Positions 49,354 through 60,160 of a stretch of 64,000 nucleotides of DNA are shown piece by piece (position 1 is the stretch's first letter; each line of letters starts with the position of its first letter). The translations under genes were made by a program, and so were the position numbers. Source of the stretch: Favolaschia claudopus (lineage: Eukaryota; Basidiomycota; Agaricomycetes; Agaricales; Mycenaceae); the NCBI GenBank assembly GCA_037176885.1, contig JAWWNJ010000039.1, positions 1,302,001 to 1,366,000 on the forward strand, read 5' to 3'. The notes below the pieces were generated by a model. The model made no database searches and had not been told where the DNA came from. It saw only the letters and a list, made by a program, of their open reading frames with translations.

Positions 49354-50151
49354 AAAAGAACGCCGGCGCCGTTGATTGTATTGTGGGACGTTGAAAAGAC
49401 GATGGGTTTTTGCAAGACTGAATACAGAAAAGAAGCGAAGGAGAGACGAGGGGAAAGAACAGCGAGGGGGAGGGTGAAGGAAGACTCAAGGGGGAACGAC
49501 TCAGAGGGTAAGGGGAGGTGGCCAGCAAACGAGGCAGGAGGATGCTGGCGTTCGCGACATTGAGTACGCTGGAGAAATTACACAAAACAAAAACGAAACA
49601 CTTGCGAGGTAGTGCGCACGAGGAGTGGTGGTGCCGCCAACAAAATCCAGGGAGCTTACAAAGTGTACAAGGCCATTGAAAGTGAGCGCCTATTCAGAGA
49701 CTCGCACAACCACCGAAGATCTTCGAATAAGCACATTGTCGTGTCTCTCAGATGCAGCGTGGACCAGTTCCCTGAGACCTTCGCGTTACTCGAGATATGT
49801 ATTCCCCGAGTCAGAGACGGGATCCGTAGCGCACGGAGGTTGTGGCCCAGTCCTGAATACCGTCGGCCTCGGGGAGACTAGGACAGTGCCGCCATCACAG
49901 AGAACGGAATATGGGTGTTGAAACGGACTCGATTCGCTTCAAAATCATCAAGCCACGCCTCAGCATTTGCTGGCCGTCCGTCCAACAAAATCGTGTGTCC
50001 CAAATGCAATAATGATAAGAGGTGGGGTGTATGTGCAAACCGAGGTGTCTATGCTATCAAATAAACCGCGGTTGAAAGGCGAAAGGACGACCACACAATT
50101 AAATGGAATGTCTAGTCTATCCGTCCGTGGCGTCAAGGTCGTGGGTCTAGT
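49354..50151. other. Intergenic
   Basis: Roughly 800 bp with a purine-rich tract at 49.41-49.53 kb (AGAAAAG, GAGGGG runs). No coding region is supported. It includes the 3' UTR of cytochrome c. Confidence 0.4.
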
Positions 50152-50754
50152 TCATGCAGTCTGAAAACGCGTAATATACTACGTCAGACGCGCAAAAGCA
50201 AAAGAATGGGGTGAAGACATACCGCCTCCTTCAAGTGCGTAATGAGGTCGTTCCGGTCCTTGTCCTTCTTCAAACCAGCGAAGGCCATCTTGGTGCCGGG
50301 AATATACTGTCGTGGCGCGCAAGCAACAATGAGAAACGGTGACTTGAGTGGAGCAATGACGCGCCCACCTTTTTGGGGTTTTCAAGGTATTCGAAGAGGG
50401 TGTTCTCGTCCCATGTTATGCCCTTGTTGACGTTGGCGGCGGTGTAGGAGAAGCCTTCTACCTGGCCAGTTTTGCGTCCGAAGATACTGAGAAATGCTAG
50501 TCACAAATGGATAGGCGACGCGTAAAACGTAGAGCGCACCCGTGGAGGTTAGGGCCAACTTTGTTGGGCTCGCCGGCGCCGAGCTGCATGAAAAGTCTAA
50601 GTCAAAGCCAAACGCGAGTAAGAAAAACGTACAGTGTGGCACTGAGCGCAACGAGTCTTGAAAAGACCAGCTCCTTTGGAGGCATCACCTGCAACCAGAT
50701 TTGAGGACGCGTAAGCCGGCGTTGAGAAAGGAAATTACCAGCTGTGAAGGGCAT
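50152..50754 (-). CDS. CYC1: Cytochrome c
   Basis: The soluble electron carrier of the mitochondrial intermembrane space between complexes III and IV. Six exons (50754-50739, 50688-50633, 50583-50540, 50486-50369, 50306-50223, 50160-50152) sum to 109 codons. The heme-attachment motif is CAQCH in [20 protein letters not shown], and the axial Met lies in [20 protein letters not shown]. The N-terminus [15 protein letters not shown] and the [17 protein letters not shown] block are typical. Length fits the 105-110 residues of the family. The last coding exon is 9 nt (Thr-Ala-stop), which needs an intron of about 62 nt before it. The gene is intact and well supported. Confidence 0.97.
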
Positions 50755-51320
50755 TTTGAGGAGAAAAGAAGAGTATTATAGGCGAGGAGGATGGAGGGAG
50801 AGGAAGAGGTATAACCGATGACAGCACACAAAATTTTATGCGGCGAAGACGTAGCCGCCATCAATCCGAATGGCCCCGAGCCAATCACCGTCGCTGCATT
50901 ATTTCGGTTGAAATCGACCTTCAATCCCGACTCTTCCCGACCATTCTCTTCCTCAAATCGCCGACGACTGACTCTGCTCACTGCATCAGGAAATTTGCAC
51001 GAGTGGGATTTCAGCTGGCGTGAGCTGATGGCGATCACGCGGTGCCATCAGCCGATTTCGCACTGATGCGGCCATGCACTCCGCACACCAGGCTGGTGAT
51101 GCGCTGGTTTGCGCTAGTGAGATACTTGTCCGTCTGGTCTGTTGCTGCCGCTTCTTTGGGCGTACTCATCCCCACTCCTCCACGTAATTACCGCACAATT
51201 TCTGTGCCATTTCTTCAAGTCTAGATCTTTGCTTTCATTATACATGCTAAGCAGGTGTTCAAATTTGCTTCGACCTCGTTAGACTGTTTCGGTAGCTTCC
51301 TAGTTGTGGGAGTTGTTGTT

Positions 51321-51346
51321 GACGCGTGGAGACGCGTCCACGCGTC
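51321..51346. promoter_or_regulatory. Palindrome with three ACGCGT (MCB-like) boxes
   Basis: ACGCGT occurs at 51322-51327, 51332-51337 and 51340-51345. GACGCGTGGA and TCCACGCGTC form a 10-bp inverted repeat around a 6-bp loop. ACGCGT is the MBF/SBF-type cell-cycle box in fungi. No clear gene start lies just downstream, so the role is uncertain. Confidence 0.45.
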
Positions 51347-51690
51347 GCGCACGTGCTTGGTCCGTGCACATCAATCATTCCATCAACATGTTGATACTTT
51401 TGATGGGGGTTGTCGCATCTTTCCCTCCTTCCTCCACCTTCCTCTGCGGTCCCTAGCCTCCAAACCCCTCAAGCAACTTCAAGTCCTCGCAAAACACCTC
51501 TTTCAAAGTTCATTGGCTTCAAGGTGGCTGTCTCTTTGGGTCTGTTCGCACCGCAACGTCAAGCTCTGTCCCTCTGCCTCAAACCTTCAAGTCGCTTTCT
51601 ACCGCAAACTTTCAAGACATTGCCCTGAATCCCGAAGTTCCATTGCAAGCCTCTCAACCATTACAAGCCCCTCAACCTTTCATCGCAATT

Positions 51691-51728
51691 CTCTCAAGCT
51701 GCCCTCAATCTCTCAAGCTGCCCTCAAT
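51691..51728. repeat. 19-bp perfect tandem duplication
   Basis: CTCTCAAGCTGCCCTCAAT occurs twice, back to back (51691-51709 and 51710-51728), within a longer CTCAA-rich tract. Looks like a recent slippage or duplication event. Confidence 0.8.
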
Positions 51729-52961
51729 GTCAAATTCCGTCCCACAACCGTCAAGTGTGGATACTGTTCGTGTCGAGACTCTGTCAACCCAACGGTCGCC
51801 TTCTCCTCAAGTCGATTGTATGGTTTCAACGCGTGGTCGTCGAGGACGTGGTTACTGGACGTTGGTGTGTCGTTCAGTCTTTCATTCATTTCTCGTACAT
51901 ATGCGTATTGTATAGTAGTATACTGTGTTTGAATGGATATCTTTTTGCATTCCTCAGACAATCAACGGCAAAAAGGCCGGGAATGGTGGTAATATGGGCC
52001 GGTATACTGCTGTTATCCAGTGCGGTTGACACCGCTGACGACCAGCTCATGAGCGCTGGCGAAATCTTCAAGCCACGATCTGGCAGTCATCCGCGCTCAT
52101 CAGCTGGGCATCAGCAGTATATGATCTGATAAGGCGGACGTGGGATCATCCGGCACTATCCGGACGGATCCGAGATGTGCCAATTTCCTGATGTGCGCCC
52201 GTTGGACCGGCGCCTGAGCAAAAGAATTCCTGCACAAGGAACACCGCAGGGTCAAAATTTACCATGAAACTCATACTCGGGCAGGAGCCATACTCAGCCT
52301 CAAGAAGGCTAGAAAGAGGGACCGTCTCAGGGACTCGGACGTATGATGTTGTGTTTTCACTCCCCAGATCGTTCAATCCAGGGTGAAGGAGCGCACAGAA
52401 ATCAATTATTTCTGATGATTGGCGGCCACTGGACACAAGACGAAAGGAGTCACCACGATACTTTGTTCAAGCTCATGAAATCGACCGAGGTTGCGGCAAC
52501 GTTGCGGGATCCAGGATCCTGAATAATCTTTGTGCGACTTCAATGCTAATCGAATCAAAACTGACTGTCTGCGCGTAAAGCCTGAGTTCTTTCTTAGTTT
52601 CTATGCGAAGTTGAAGTCGCTGTTGAAACTGTCCTTCACCGATGTTACGGGCCGTGTCCGGCAAAACTGCGGCAACAGTCTAAAGCTCTACGCTGCTTTT
52701 TGCTCCAGCTCCGGCCCAGTCGAAGAAGCGCAACAAAGACTTGATTATCGATTTTTTTCCCATCCCGCTCCCGTGAACAACAACGCTGCGCAGTTCTGGC
52801 CCAACTTCATCGACACGTGAGACGATGTAACGGCCCGCCCCACGCGCAACCAACTCTCTCTTTTCTCCAGGCTTTATCCCACTGGCCGATGACCGCATTC
52901 AGTAACCACACGACCGCACCACCCCAGCGCTTTCCGGGATTCTCGTTTCCGCTCCCATGCA

Positions 52962-52967
52962 TATAAG
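52962..52967 (+). promoter_or_regulatory. TATA box of the GH43 gene
   Basis: TATAAG lies 50 bp before the GH43 ATG, a usual fungal spacing. Confidence 0.5.
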
Positions 52968-53011
52968 GACAACCCAACATTTCCACATGTCGCGCATTTC
53001 TCCCCAACAAA

Positions 53012-54554
53012 ATGCTGTTACTTTCAATCGCCCCTGTGCTTGCATTAGCAACCCTTTGTCGCGCCGTTGTAGGTCCTGGGAAAGTCACCGGCAACACGGC
53101 AGTACACGACCCGACAATGTGCAAGTCTGCCGATGGAACATATTTCGTTTTTTGTTCGTCTCGTTCACCAGCTCTCCGAATTCAAGTTATGAATGTTGAA
53201 TACTCGTCACAGCCACCGGTGTTGGAATTGAAATCCGTACCTCTCCCGATCGCACTGCGTGGACTCTGCGCGGATCGATGTGGCCGAACGGTGCTAGTTG
53301 GACTGACAAGTACACCGGAACTTCGAACGGGTATGTGATTTGGGTTGTCTGCACCCAGCACCTTATCTGTTGTTAGAGTTTTGTGGGCACCCGACTGCAC
53401 TGTGATCGGAAACACATTCTATGTAATTCTGACTGCGCTTTCGTGATTGCCCAACTCAATTATTCGTGATTCCAGCTGTACTATGCCGCGTCGTCGTTTG
53501 GCTCGCAAAACGTACGGGCTCGTCTCAATTCCTTTGCGCAGTCACTAAATAGTAGATTAGTCCGCGATTTTCTTGCGAAATCAACCACTGGTCTGCCAGG
53601 CAGCTTCACTAACGAGGGTCTTGTCACATCTACTGCAAGTGGAGCAACTTACAACGTGAGATATCAAGTTATATCTCCACCAGTGTTTGCTCACTAGGAG
53701 ATACTGCAGGCCATTGACCCGAAGTACTTGTCTTTTCTGCCGCATTCTGATAGAGAGTTTTAACCTATGTCAACTCCTCAGTCTCCTCATTGACGGCAGC
53801 AACTGGATCCTCTCCCTCGGAAGTTTCTGGACGGGAATCAAATCCGTGCCGTCTGTATCGCTTCATCTGTTGTTTGATTCGTCAACTAACAAACCATTGT
53901 CCTCTCAGCCTCAGTTCCTCTACCGGCAAACCTTCCAGCTCCTCCGTCACTTCGCTTGCCACGCGAACCGCCAACGGCGGCGCCATCGAGGCGTCGGTCG
54001 TCTATAAATCCGGATCCTTCTACTATCTCTTTACCTCGTGGGATAAATGCTGCCAGGGTACGTCCAGCACGTATAATATTCGTGTCGGGCGGTCGAGCAG
54101 GTATGTGCTATCTCTATGCGTTTGATCGTTCCTTTTTCTCTGTAAATTCAACCTCAACAATCTAGCGCGAACGGAGGATTCGTCGACCAAGCGGGTGTCT
54201 CCCTTCTCAATGGTGGAGGAACCCTGGTTCTGGGAAGCCACGACAGCGTACGTTTTTGTCTATTCTTCCTGTGGCGAATTCTATCATGACGGATCGCACA
54301 GATCATCGGACCTGGAGGACAGGATATAATGACCGACAGCGATGGCCCCATCTTGGTCTATCACTACTATACCTCCTCTGGAAGCTTCGTATGTTGCATT
54401 CGACGTGTGCGCTTCATGATTTCTAATATTGTTCTCGCCAGTTGGGTATCAATCGACTCGATTTCTCGAGTGGTTGGCCGGTGAGTTCTGGACTCAATCA
54501 AATTTTTCGCTTGCGCACGGGGAACTGAATGTGAGGCTTCAGGTTGTCGTTTAA
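53012..54554 (+). CDS. Secreted GH43 endo-1,5-alpha-L-arabinanase (one frame break)
   Basis: An extracellular arabinan-degrading glycosidase with a five-bladed propeller. Twelve exons were joined. A signal peptide (MLLLSIAPVLALATLCRA) is followed by VTGNTAVHDPTMCKSADGTY with the catalytic-base Asp. GIEIRTSPDRTAWT, LWAPDCTVIGNTFYLYYAAS and AIDPNLLIDGSNWILSLGSF (pKa-modulating Asp) follow. ANGGAIEASVVYKSGSFYYL has the acid Glu, and GGQDIMTDSDGP and the terminal GWPVV complete the family set. Small exons include 53710-53723 (14 nt) and a 12-nt last coding exon. The exons add to 926 nt, one short of a whole frame. The missing base lies around 53565-53575, between SQNSAIF and KSTTGLPGSF. It is either a sequence error or a recent loss. 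Confidence 0.85.
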
Positions 54555-54896
54555 TATTCAAGTCGAGCATCAAGTGGAAGTGGGACCAAATGCAACTGAA
54601 TGTCAGCCCCGAAGAGGAAGCCAAAATTGTGACGGGAACATGTGGCGGAAAGAGCGTCTCTCTGGGGCATTTTGTATTTCCCGCTGTAATCTTGTATCTT
54701 GTACCCAATATAAGTACGCATGTTCAGGAAATTCAGTGACTTTGTGAGTATAATTATGAGTGTTGAACGTTGAACATTAAACCGGCAACTGCCGGGAAAC
54801 CCGAGATCACCAAGCAAGCCATCGATCAGATGTTGGTTGTGTTTGGAAGTGCACTCTTCCCCGCACGTCCACCTCGCGACGTACGGAGGGCTGAAT

Positions 54897-57545
54897 ATGG
54901 ACAACCCTTCTGGTGCTCAGCCGCCCTTATCAGAAGTTCCCGAGCCAAATCTCCCGAATCCAGAGCAATTGACCGCGTCTCAGAGTCAGTCAGCTTCGGT
55001 CCCCAAAATTAATTTGCTTTCGAATTCTCACCCACACGGATTCGAAACAGTTCGCGCGTTCCTCGCCGCTTCCGAAGAGGTGGATATCGAGGCTGCAACG
55101 GTGGAGGAACTTGTGCAGATGTTGCTTGCTGAATCGGAATCTGAGAGCTCCGGAATCAGTGGTCCAGCTGCTGACCGTGACAGGGGAGGGGAAAACGAGT
55201 ACGAAGACTCGGATGGCCACTTCAATTTGGAAGTTTCGGAACTCGACATGTCGGCTTTGTATTGCTTTGCGGATGAAGGTAGTCATTCATTTGTCACTTC
55301 TTCGCTTCTGGCGACGAAATTTAGTTTGTTCGATGGACAACAGATCCGGAAATATGGACGCAACAGCAGGTTCGAGGCATGTTGTATCATCTGAAAGAAC
55401 ATGGTTCGTTATATAAGCCAATTTATGCCAATTAAAAGGACGAAGAATGATTTGGAATTTGTTCAGGGATGGCTTCATGGGTCAATGAATATATTTTGAA
55501 GCGGAATCACTCAATACCGGACCTCCTCCTTGCCTTCGGTATCAAATTGGTACGCGTCTTCGAATGCTGAATAGATACATGAAATCAACCGACATTCAAG
55601 AGCCCAAAATTGCACCATTTGTCAACAACTACAATGTCGTATTTCCTGCGCGTTGCGATGAGTCGAGAGTGAGTAAGATCCGTTCCCAGATATTCAACAC
55701 ATCGAACTTGAAAGGAAGACTTCAATTGCGCGAAAAACTTCCCGAATATAATACTATCGACGACGCTGTTCGGCTGATACGCGACTCTCGGAGAATCATT
55801 ATACTAACAGGTTAGCCTTTTCAGACTTTGCCATTTTCGTTTCGTTCCACTGATCAATGCTATTTACAGGTGCCGGGATAAGTAATGAGCCTTAAATTCT
55901 ACTTCAACTTGTACCCAATCTCATGTGCTTCACAGGTGTATCATGTGGGATTCCCGACTTCAGATCTCGGGACGGCTTATACGCGTCTTTGAAAGAGCGC
56001 GGCGAATACGATCTGGATGACCCGCAACAGATGTAACCCGTTGCTCCTCTGAAAGCTGTTGTAGTGGTCTGACTGTTAAATCAAGGTTCGATATCAAACT
56101 ATTTCCGAGAAAACCCTGCTGGTGCGTCATCTTATCTACTTGTGTGTGAACGTCGAACTCATAAATAAACGCGAGCAGTATTCTAGTACGTTCCTACATA
56201 TTTGGTGTTGAAAGTTGGCTGACAATTCTTCGAAATCAGCTCTTTTGCAAGGTCCGGTGAACAGCTGAACGCCATATTTTCACTATCGACGCCGATTACA
56301 GCCAGATATATCCTTCTAACTTTGTGCCCTCTCCGTGCCACCGCTTCATAAAATTGGTAGAAGATAAAAACCAAGTAAGCATATTTATCGTGTTTGTTCA
56401 TTGTTTGCCCGCTCACTCTTTTCTTGAAGCTCCTGCGTGTGAGAGCCTTTGATTCTCGTTATTCACAACTCATCTTAAGTTTTTTTTTGGTTGCAGAACT
56501 ACACCCAGAATATAGACGGTCTCCATACACTAGCCGGAGTGACTCGTGTGCTCGAATGCCATGGGTCTTTCAACACTGCAAGCTGCATTCTGTGCCATAG
56601 ACAAGTGCCTGGCTCTGAAATCGAAGCTCATATCATGCGCAGAAGGTGCCTCTTTGTACGGTTTGCAATTCGCCGTCTTCGCCGAATAAAAAGCGGAAGA
56701 AAAAAAGTAAGAAGAAGAAAGCGAAGGGGCAGTGGGATAGCGACGACGAAGATGAAAGTGATCGGGCTACCTATCCTCCGGGAATTATGAAGGTCAAAAC
56801 TCTTCATCACTGTGGGAAACGAAATTCATGGATGGCTGCAGCCAGACATAACATTTTTTGGAGAGAAGCTCAAAGACCATTTCGATCAATCGCTCGCTGC
56901 AGATAGAAGCCTGGCGGATCTACTACTTGTGGTCGGCACATCTCTCAAGGTTAGCCTGTGGCGGACATCTTGTGTGCGTCGCACAGTTTCCGAACGGCGA
57001 ATTCCAGTTTACGAATATGTTCATCTACCCAGGTCATCTTCCGCATTCCGTGCCTCAAGCAGGTGTTTTCGAATGACTACTTGACCTATTAACTCACAAA
57101 CGGTAGATTCTCATCAACAAAACGCCTGTTAGACATATCAACCCGGACGTGAGCGACCTATGTTTGACTTACGATGAGTTTAATTCAACCCATGTCGCCC
57201 CAAAGATCATTCTACTCGGAACGCGGACGACATCATATCCCATCTTTGTAGCAAGCTTGGATGGAATTTACCTTCCCCGACAGTGCACCTGTCAGCAGAA
57301 ACACAGCCAGACATTAGTCGAACCAAGAAACGATCCGCAGCTGACCTCCACGCTCTCGAGGAACCACAGCGTGTCGGTGAAAGGTTAGCCATATTTGAAG
57401 GTGTATATGCCGCTGATATGAGATTATCTCTTTCAGTCACATTTGGCTGTTTGAAGGTGCGGAGGGCGGGGAGTGGGTGAATAACGTAGAAGGACAGCTG
57501 GTGGTTCCTCACGGTTGGTTTCATAACATGCTGATGAGGATATGA
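54897..57545 (+). CDS. Sir2-family NAD-dependent protein deacetylase, with frame breaks
   Basis: A class I sirtuin of the Sir2/Hst1 type: NAD-dependent removal of acetyl groups from histones and other proteins, usually nuclear. An acidic N-terminus and a DUF592-like segment (EIWTQQQVRGMLYHLKEHGM, IPDLLLAFGIKL, FLRVAMSREL) precede the catalytic core: GAGISVSCGIPDFRS, SQIYPSNFVPSPCHRF, NYTQNIDGLHTLAG, the catalytic His in ECHGS, zinc cysteines CILC and CTVC, and VVGTSLK. A Lys-rich insert follows the second zinc pair. The structure includes micro-exons of 12 nt (55870-55881), 7 nt (56179-56185) and 12 nt (56240-56251), and a GC-AG intron at 57059-57106. Four single-base breaks (near 56107, 56646, 56960 and 57215) interrupt the frame. 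All motifs remain, so error or very recent decay is likely. Confidence 0.8.
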
Positions 57546-57738
57546 TGCTAATTGACTTCCAAGATACCTCGAACGAAGGCGTTACCAAAAAGCCAAGGAT
57601 AGAGTAGTCCATGTCTCGTCCGATTTTGTCCAGTCATGAATATGCAGAGAACACGAAAACCTGAATGTCCAGCGACGCCAGTGTGCTCGGCGTCGTACCA
57701 GCCGATCCGCAACCCCCCATTTGCGAGATGAACAAAAT

Positions 57739-57741
57739 TCA

Positions 57742-57776
<35 letters not shown>

Positions 57777-58045
57777 TATGAAAAAAACGCGACACAAAAC
57801 ACATTTTACGAGCAACTCACACGAAAATCCATAACCCCCCCGGGGGGGGTTACGAAAATTGTGACTCAAAACGCTCTTCGCGAAAAACTGGAACGAGAAT
57901 TCATAAACCCCCCCCGGGGGGGTTATGAAAAAATGCGACTCAAAACGCTCTTCGCAAAAAACTCGAACGAAAAGTCATAAACCCCCCCGGGGGGTGGTTG
58001 TGAAAAATTGCGACTCCAACCAGGCTTCGCAAAAAACTCGAACGA
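57739..58045. repeat. Minisatellite of about 74 bp with C/G palindromes
   Basis: Roughly four tandem units, starting near 57777, 57850, 57924 and 57998. Each begins TTATGAAAAA or a variant, runs through ACTCAAAACGCTCTTCG and an AAAACTCGAACGA block, and ends in TCATAA plus a C-run followed by a G-run. The C-run/G-run and flanking TCATAA/TTATGA form a palindrome. The first unit is preceded by an uninterrupted run of 29 C (57745-57773). No coding role is supported. Confidence 0.85.
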
Positions 58046-58681
58046 GATTCCTGTTTCCCACGGTTGAACTTGAATTCGGAAATTATTGGAATTAAAACAG
58101 GCCACGCTTCGATGGCTGTACGTGGTGAGGACGATAAGTATTGTATTATGAACGGAGTGTTTGCGGTTGCCAAATGGCAGCATCCAAATGGATTCTAAGT
58201 ATTTCGTTGAGTCTATCGTCACTTTGACTCACTCTGATTGTCGTGATTAGTGTTCGCAGGTCTTTCTTCCTCCAACATTTTGTCGATTCTGCCCCAGAGT
58301 TAATTGAACTCTTCTTCATAATCTTGGGCGTTAATGCATCGGCGATTCGCGCCTTGTCGCACCTCGTCTGCGAGATACCGGTTAGGTCCCTGACGCGACC
58401 ACGCAATGTTGAATCCTCTGGCTGTATTTGGTAGCTCATATAGGAAGATGAACCTGAAAGTCGCTAAAAATCTCGCCAAATAACTTGATTGACTCCTCGC
58501 TCGTTGCATTATCAGGTACTAGACTCGGATAGTGAGCACTAGTGAGCAGTCATTGCTGTAACCATATCCTGTGGGTAATACCGCTCGAGATTGAGTGCAA
58601 TGTCCTTCGGGGAATCAATCGGATGGGCGATCGAATAGAGGTACCATTCTTCTTTCAGATCGCCAGTGATGATAATACTAG
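58046..58681. other. Spacer between repeats
   Basis: About 640 bp between the minisatellite and the fold-back element. Open frames on the minus strand (58146-58439) have no recognisable family. No gene is supported. Confidence 0.4.
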
Positions 58682-59160
58682 CACAGCGCCGTTCCCCTCA
58701 ATTTCTCGGGGCGGGAAGTGATACTTTAAACTTAAAATATCTGAGCCAACTTCTGTGTCGAGTAAACGAATTGAGAAACTAGATTGATGGAATTTATAGC
58801 CCCAAGAAACTGAATGAAAAAGGATTGGTTTACCGTGACAAGAAATCTATCAAGATACTTTGCAAATAAAAAATCACCCCAAGGTCAAAGAAATTGAGGG
58901 ACCTCAACCAGCACCAAGGGGAACCAGGGGTGGCCACAGGGACCCTCAATTTCTATGGCCATGAAGTGATATTTAATTTGCAAAGGATCTTGATAGGTTT
59001 CTTGTCGGGATAAACCAATCCTTTTCCGTTCGGTTTCTTGGGACTATAAATTCCATCAATCTGGTTTCTTGATTGGTTTACTGAACACAGAAATTGGCTA
59101 AGATATCTTGAGTTTAAAGAATCACTTCCCGCCCCGAGAAATTGAGGAAACGGCGCTGTG
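58682..59160. mobile_element. Fold-back element: two inverted copies of a 206-bp MITE-like sequence
   Basis: The whole 479 bp is an imperfect inverted repeat. It starts CACAGCGCCGTT and ends AACGGCGCTGTG, an exact 12-bp inverted end. Inside are two copies of a short element with ends CCCTCAATTTCT and AGAAATTGAGGG: 58695-58900 and, inverted, 58943-59147. The arms agree at most positions. For example, GATTGATGGAATTTATAG and GGATTGGTTTA occur in one arm, and their reverse complements occur in the other. There is no coding capacity. No clear target-site duplication was found at the outer ends. Confidence 0.8.
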
Positions 59161-60102
59161 ACTCTTGACACCTTTTTCGCGTAGGGCACTGGCAAACCCA
59201 CCAGAGCGTTGCCACCAGAGCGTTGCCATTCCATAGGACCCGGAGATGCTGGGAGCCATTTCCCATCTAAGCAGCCCCGGAATGTACCGAATTTGGTTTA
59301 CCCTTCCGTTCCCTTGAAACTCTCAAATCGATACCGTGCGAGTAGCGACAAGTTGCGAACCGTGGGAATCGCAATGACATTATTCCCACGGCGCGCTTAT
59401 CTCTCGCCTGCGAACATTGACTACGAGTTCAAGTTGTCTTCTCTCCAAGTAGAAATACTGGATATCAAATGGTCTGTCGTGAACCCTCTTCTTCCTGTCT
59501 TTCCTGGTTTGATGAGCCCGGACCTTAAGGATGCATTGTATCAGACGACACTCTCTGCCAGCGTGCATCATGAACGCATCTCGAAGCCATATGTTCTGAC
59601 TGCTCTGCCCAACAGACTCGACACTATAATTAGCCTGCCAAGTCTGATTCCCCACATCTGGGTCGCTCCAAAATAGTACCGCTTGTTCCATCCGAACAGT
59701 GACTACTAAATCAGGATCTCCGAGAACAGAACCGTGTCAGTGAGAAAACTGGTCCCGAGTTCCTTCCTTCAACTCCATGTGCTATGCGCATATTTCCATG
59801 TACCGGAATGGCAAGCTAATGCCATCGTGCGTGTCAGTAAACCGACCAATATTTCCGGCTGGTCTTGCCGGTTGAAGATTCACTCTGAATGGATGGTCTG
59901 TATCAAGCCGGGCTTTCGCCGGGGTAACTATCCTTCGAGCATCGTGTGGACGTCGTGCTTCTTCCTCGAGCTACTTGCAAACTCACGAGTTGCAACCTAC
60001 ATTCTCACTATCCACGATATTTTTGTCGTGATACTCGCCATTGGTATACCAGGAATTCACACCTTATCTTTCTACGCGCATCTCCGGCGGACTATGTTGC
60101 AG
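59161..60102. other. Intergenic upstream of the sedolisin gene
   Basis: About 940 bp. Open frames at 59209-59676 (+) and 59380-59691 (-) show no motifs I recognise. The stretch must hold the promoter of the sedolisin gene. Confidence 0.4.
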
Positions 60103-60108
60103 TATAAA
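60103..60108 (+). promoter_or_regulatory. TATA box of the sedolisin gene
   Basis: TATAAA lies 58 bp before the ATG at 60161. It is an exact consensus at a good distance. Confidence 0.6.
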
Positions 60109-60160
60109 GCGGAAACTGCTCCAGGATTCTGGATACCGTTCGGCCTCGAATTGAGCAAGA

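Larger units (their letters stand above)
50755..52961. other. Intergenic, 2.2 kb
   Basis: No convincing gene. A plus-strand open frame at 51255-51932 starts at GTG and has no motifs. A stretch at 51.4-51.75 kb is rich in CTCAA/TCAAG runs. The section includes an ACGCGT-rich palindrome and a 19-bp tandem duplication, listed separately. It holds the promoters of the divergent cytochrome c and GH43 genes. Confidence 0.45.

Noticed and set aside
51255..51932. Open frame of 225 codons downstream of the ACGCGT palindrome
   Set aside because: It starts at GTG, shows no domain, and its composition reflects CTCAA runs. Kept only as a possible non-coding transcript in the findings.
53512..53560. Reading GH43 without splicing here, which would keep the frame open
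   Set aside because: The retained 49 nt insert residues foreign to the family, whereas the GT-AG intron gives SQNSAIF. A one-base loss just after is the simpler account, and the exon sum is exactly one base short.
58146..58439. Minus-strand frame of 97 codons between minisatellite and fold-back element
   Set aside because: No recognisable transposase or other family motif, and it lies in repeat-rich sequence; not enough to call a gene.
59225..59285. Resemblance to 5S rRNA (GCCAT..ATAGGACC and CCCATCTAAGCAG)
   Set aside because: Only two short blocks resemble it and their spacing is wrong. The rest of the 5S molecule and its internal promoter are missing. At most a scrap.
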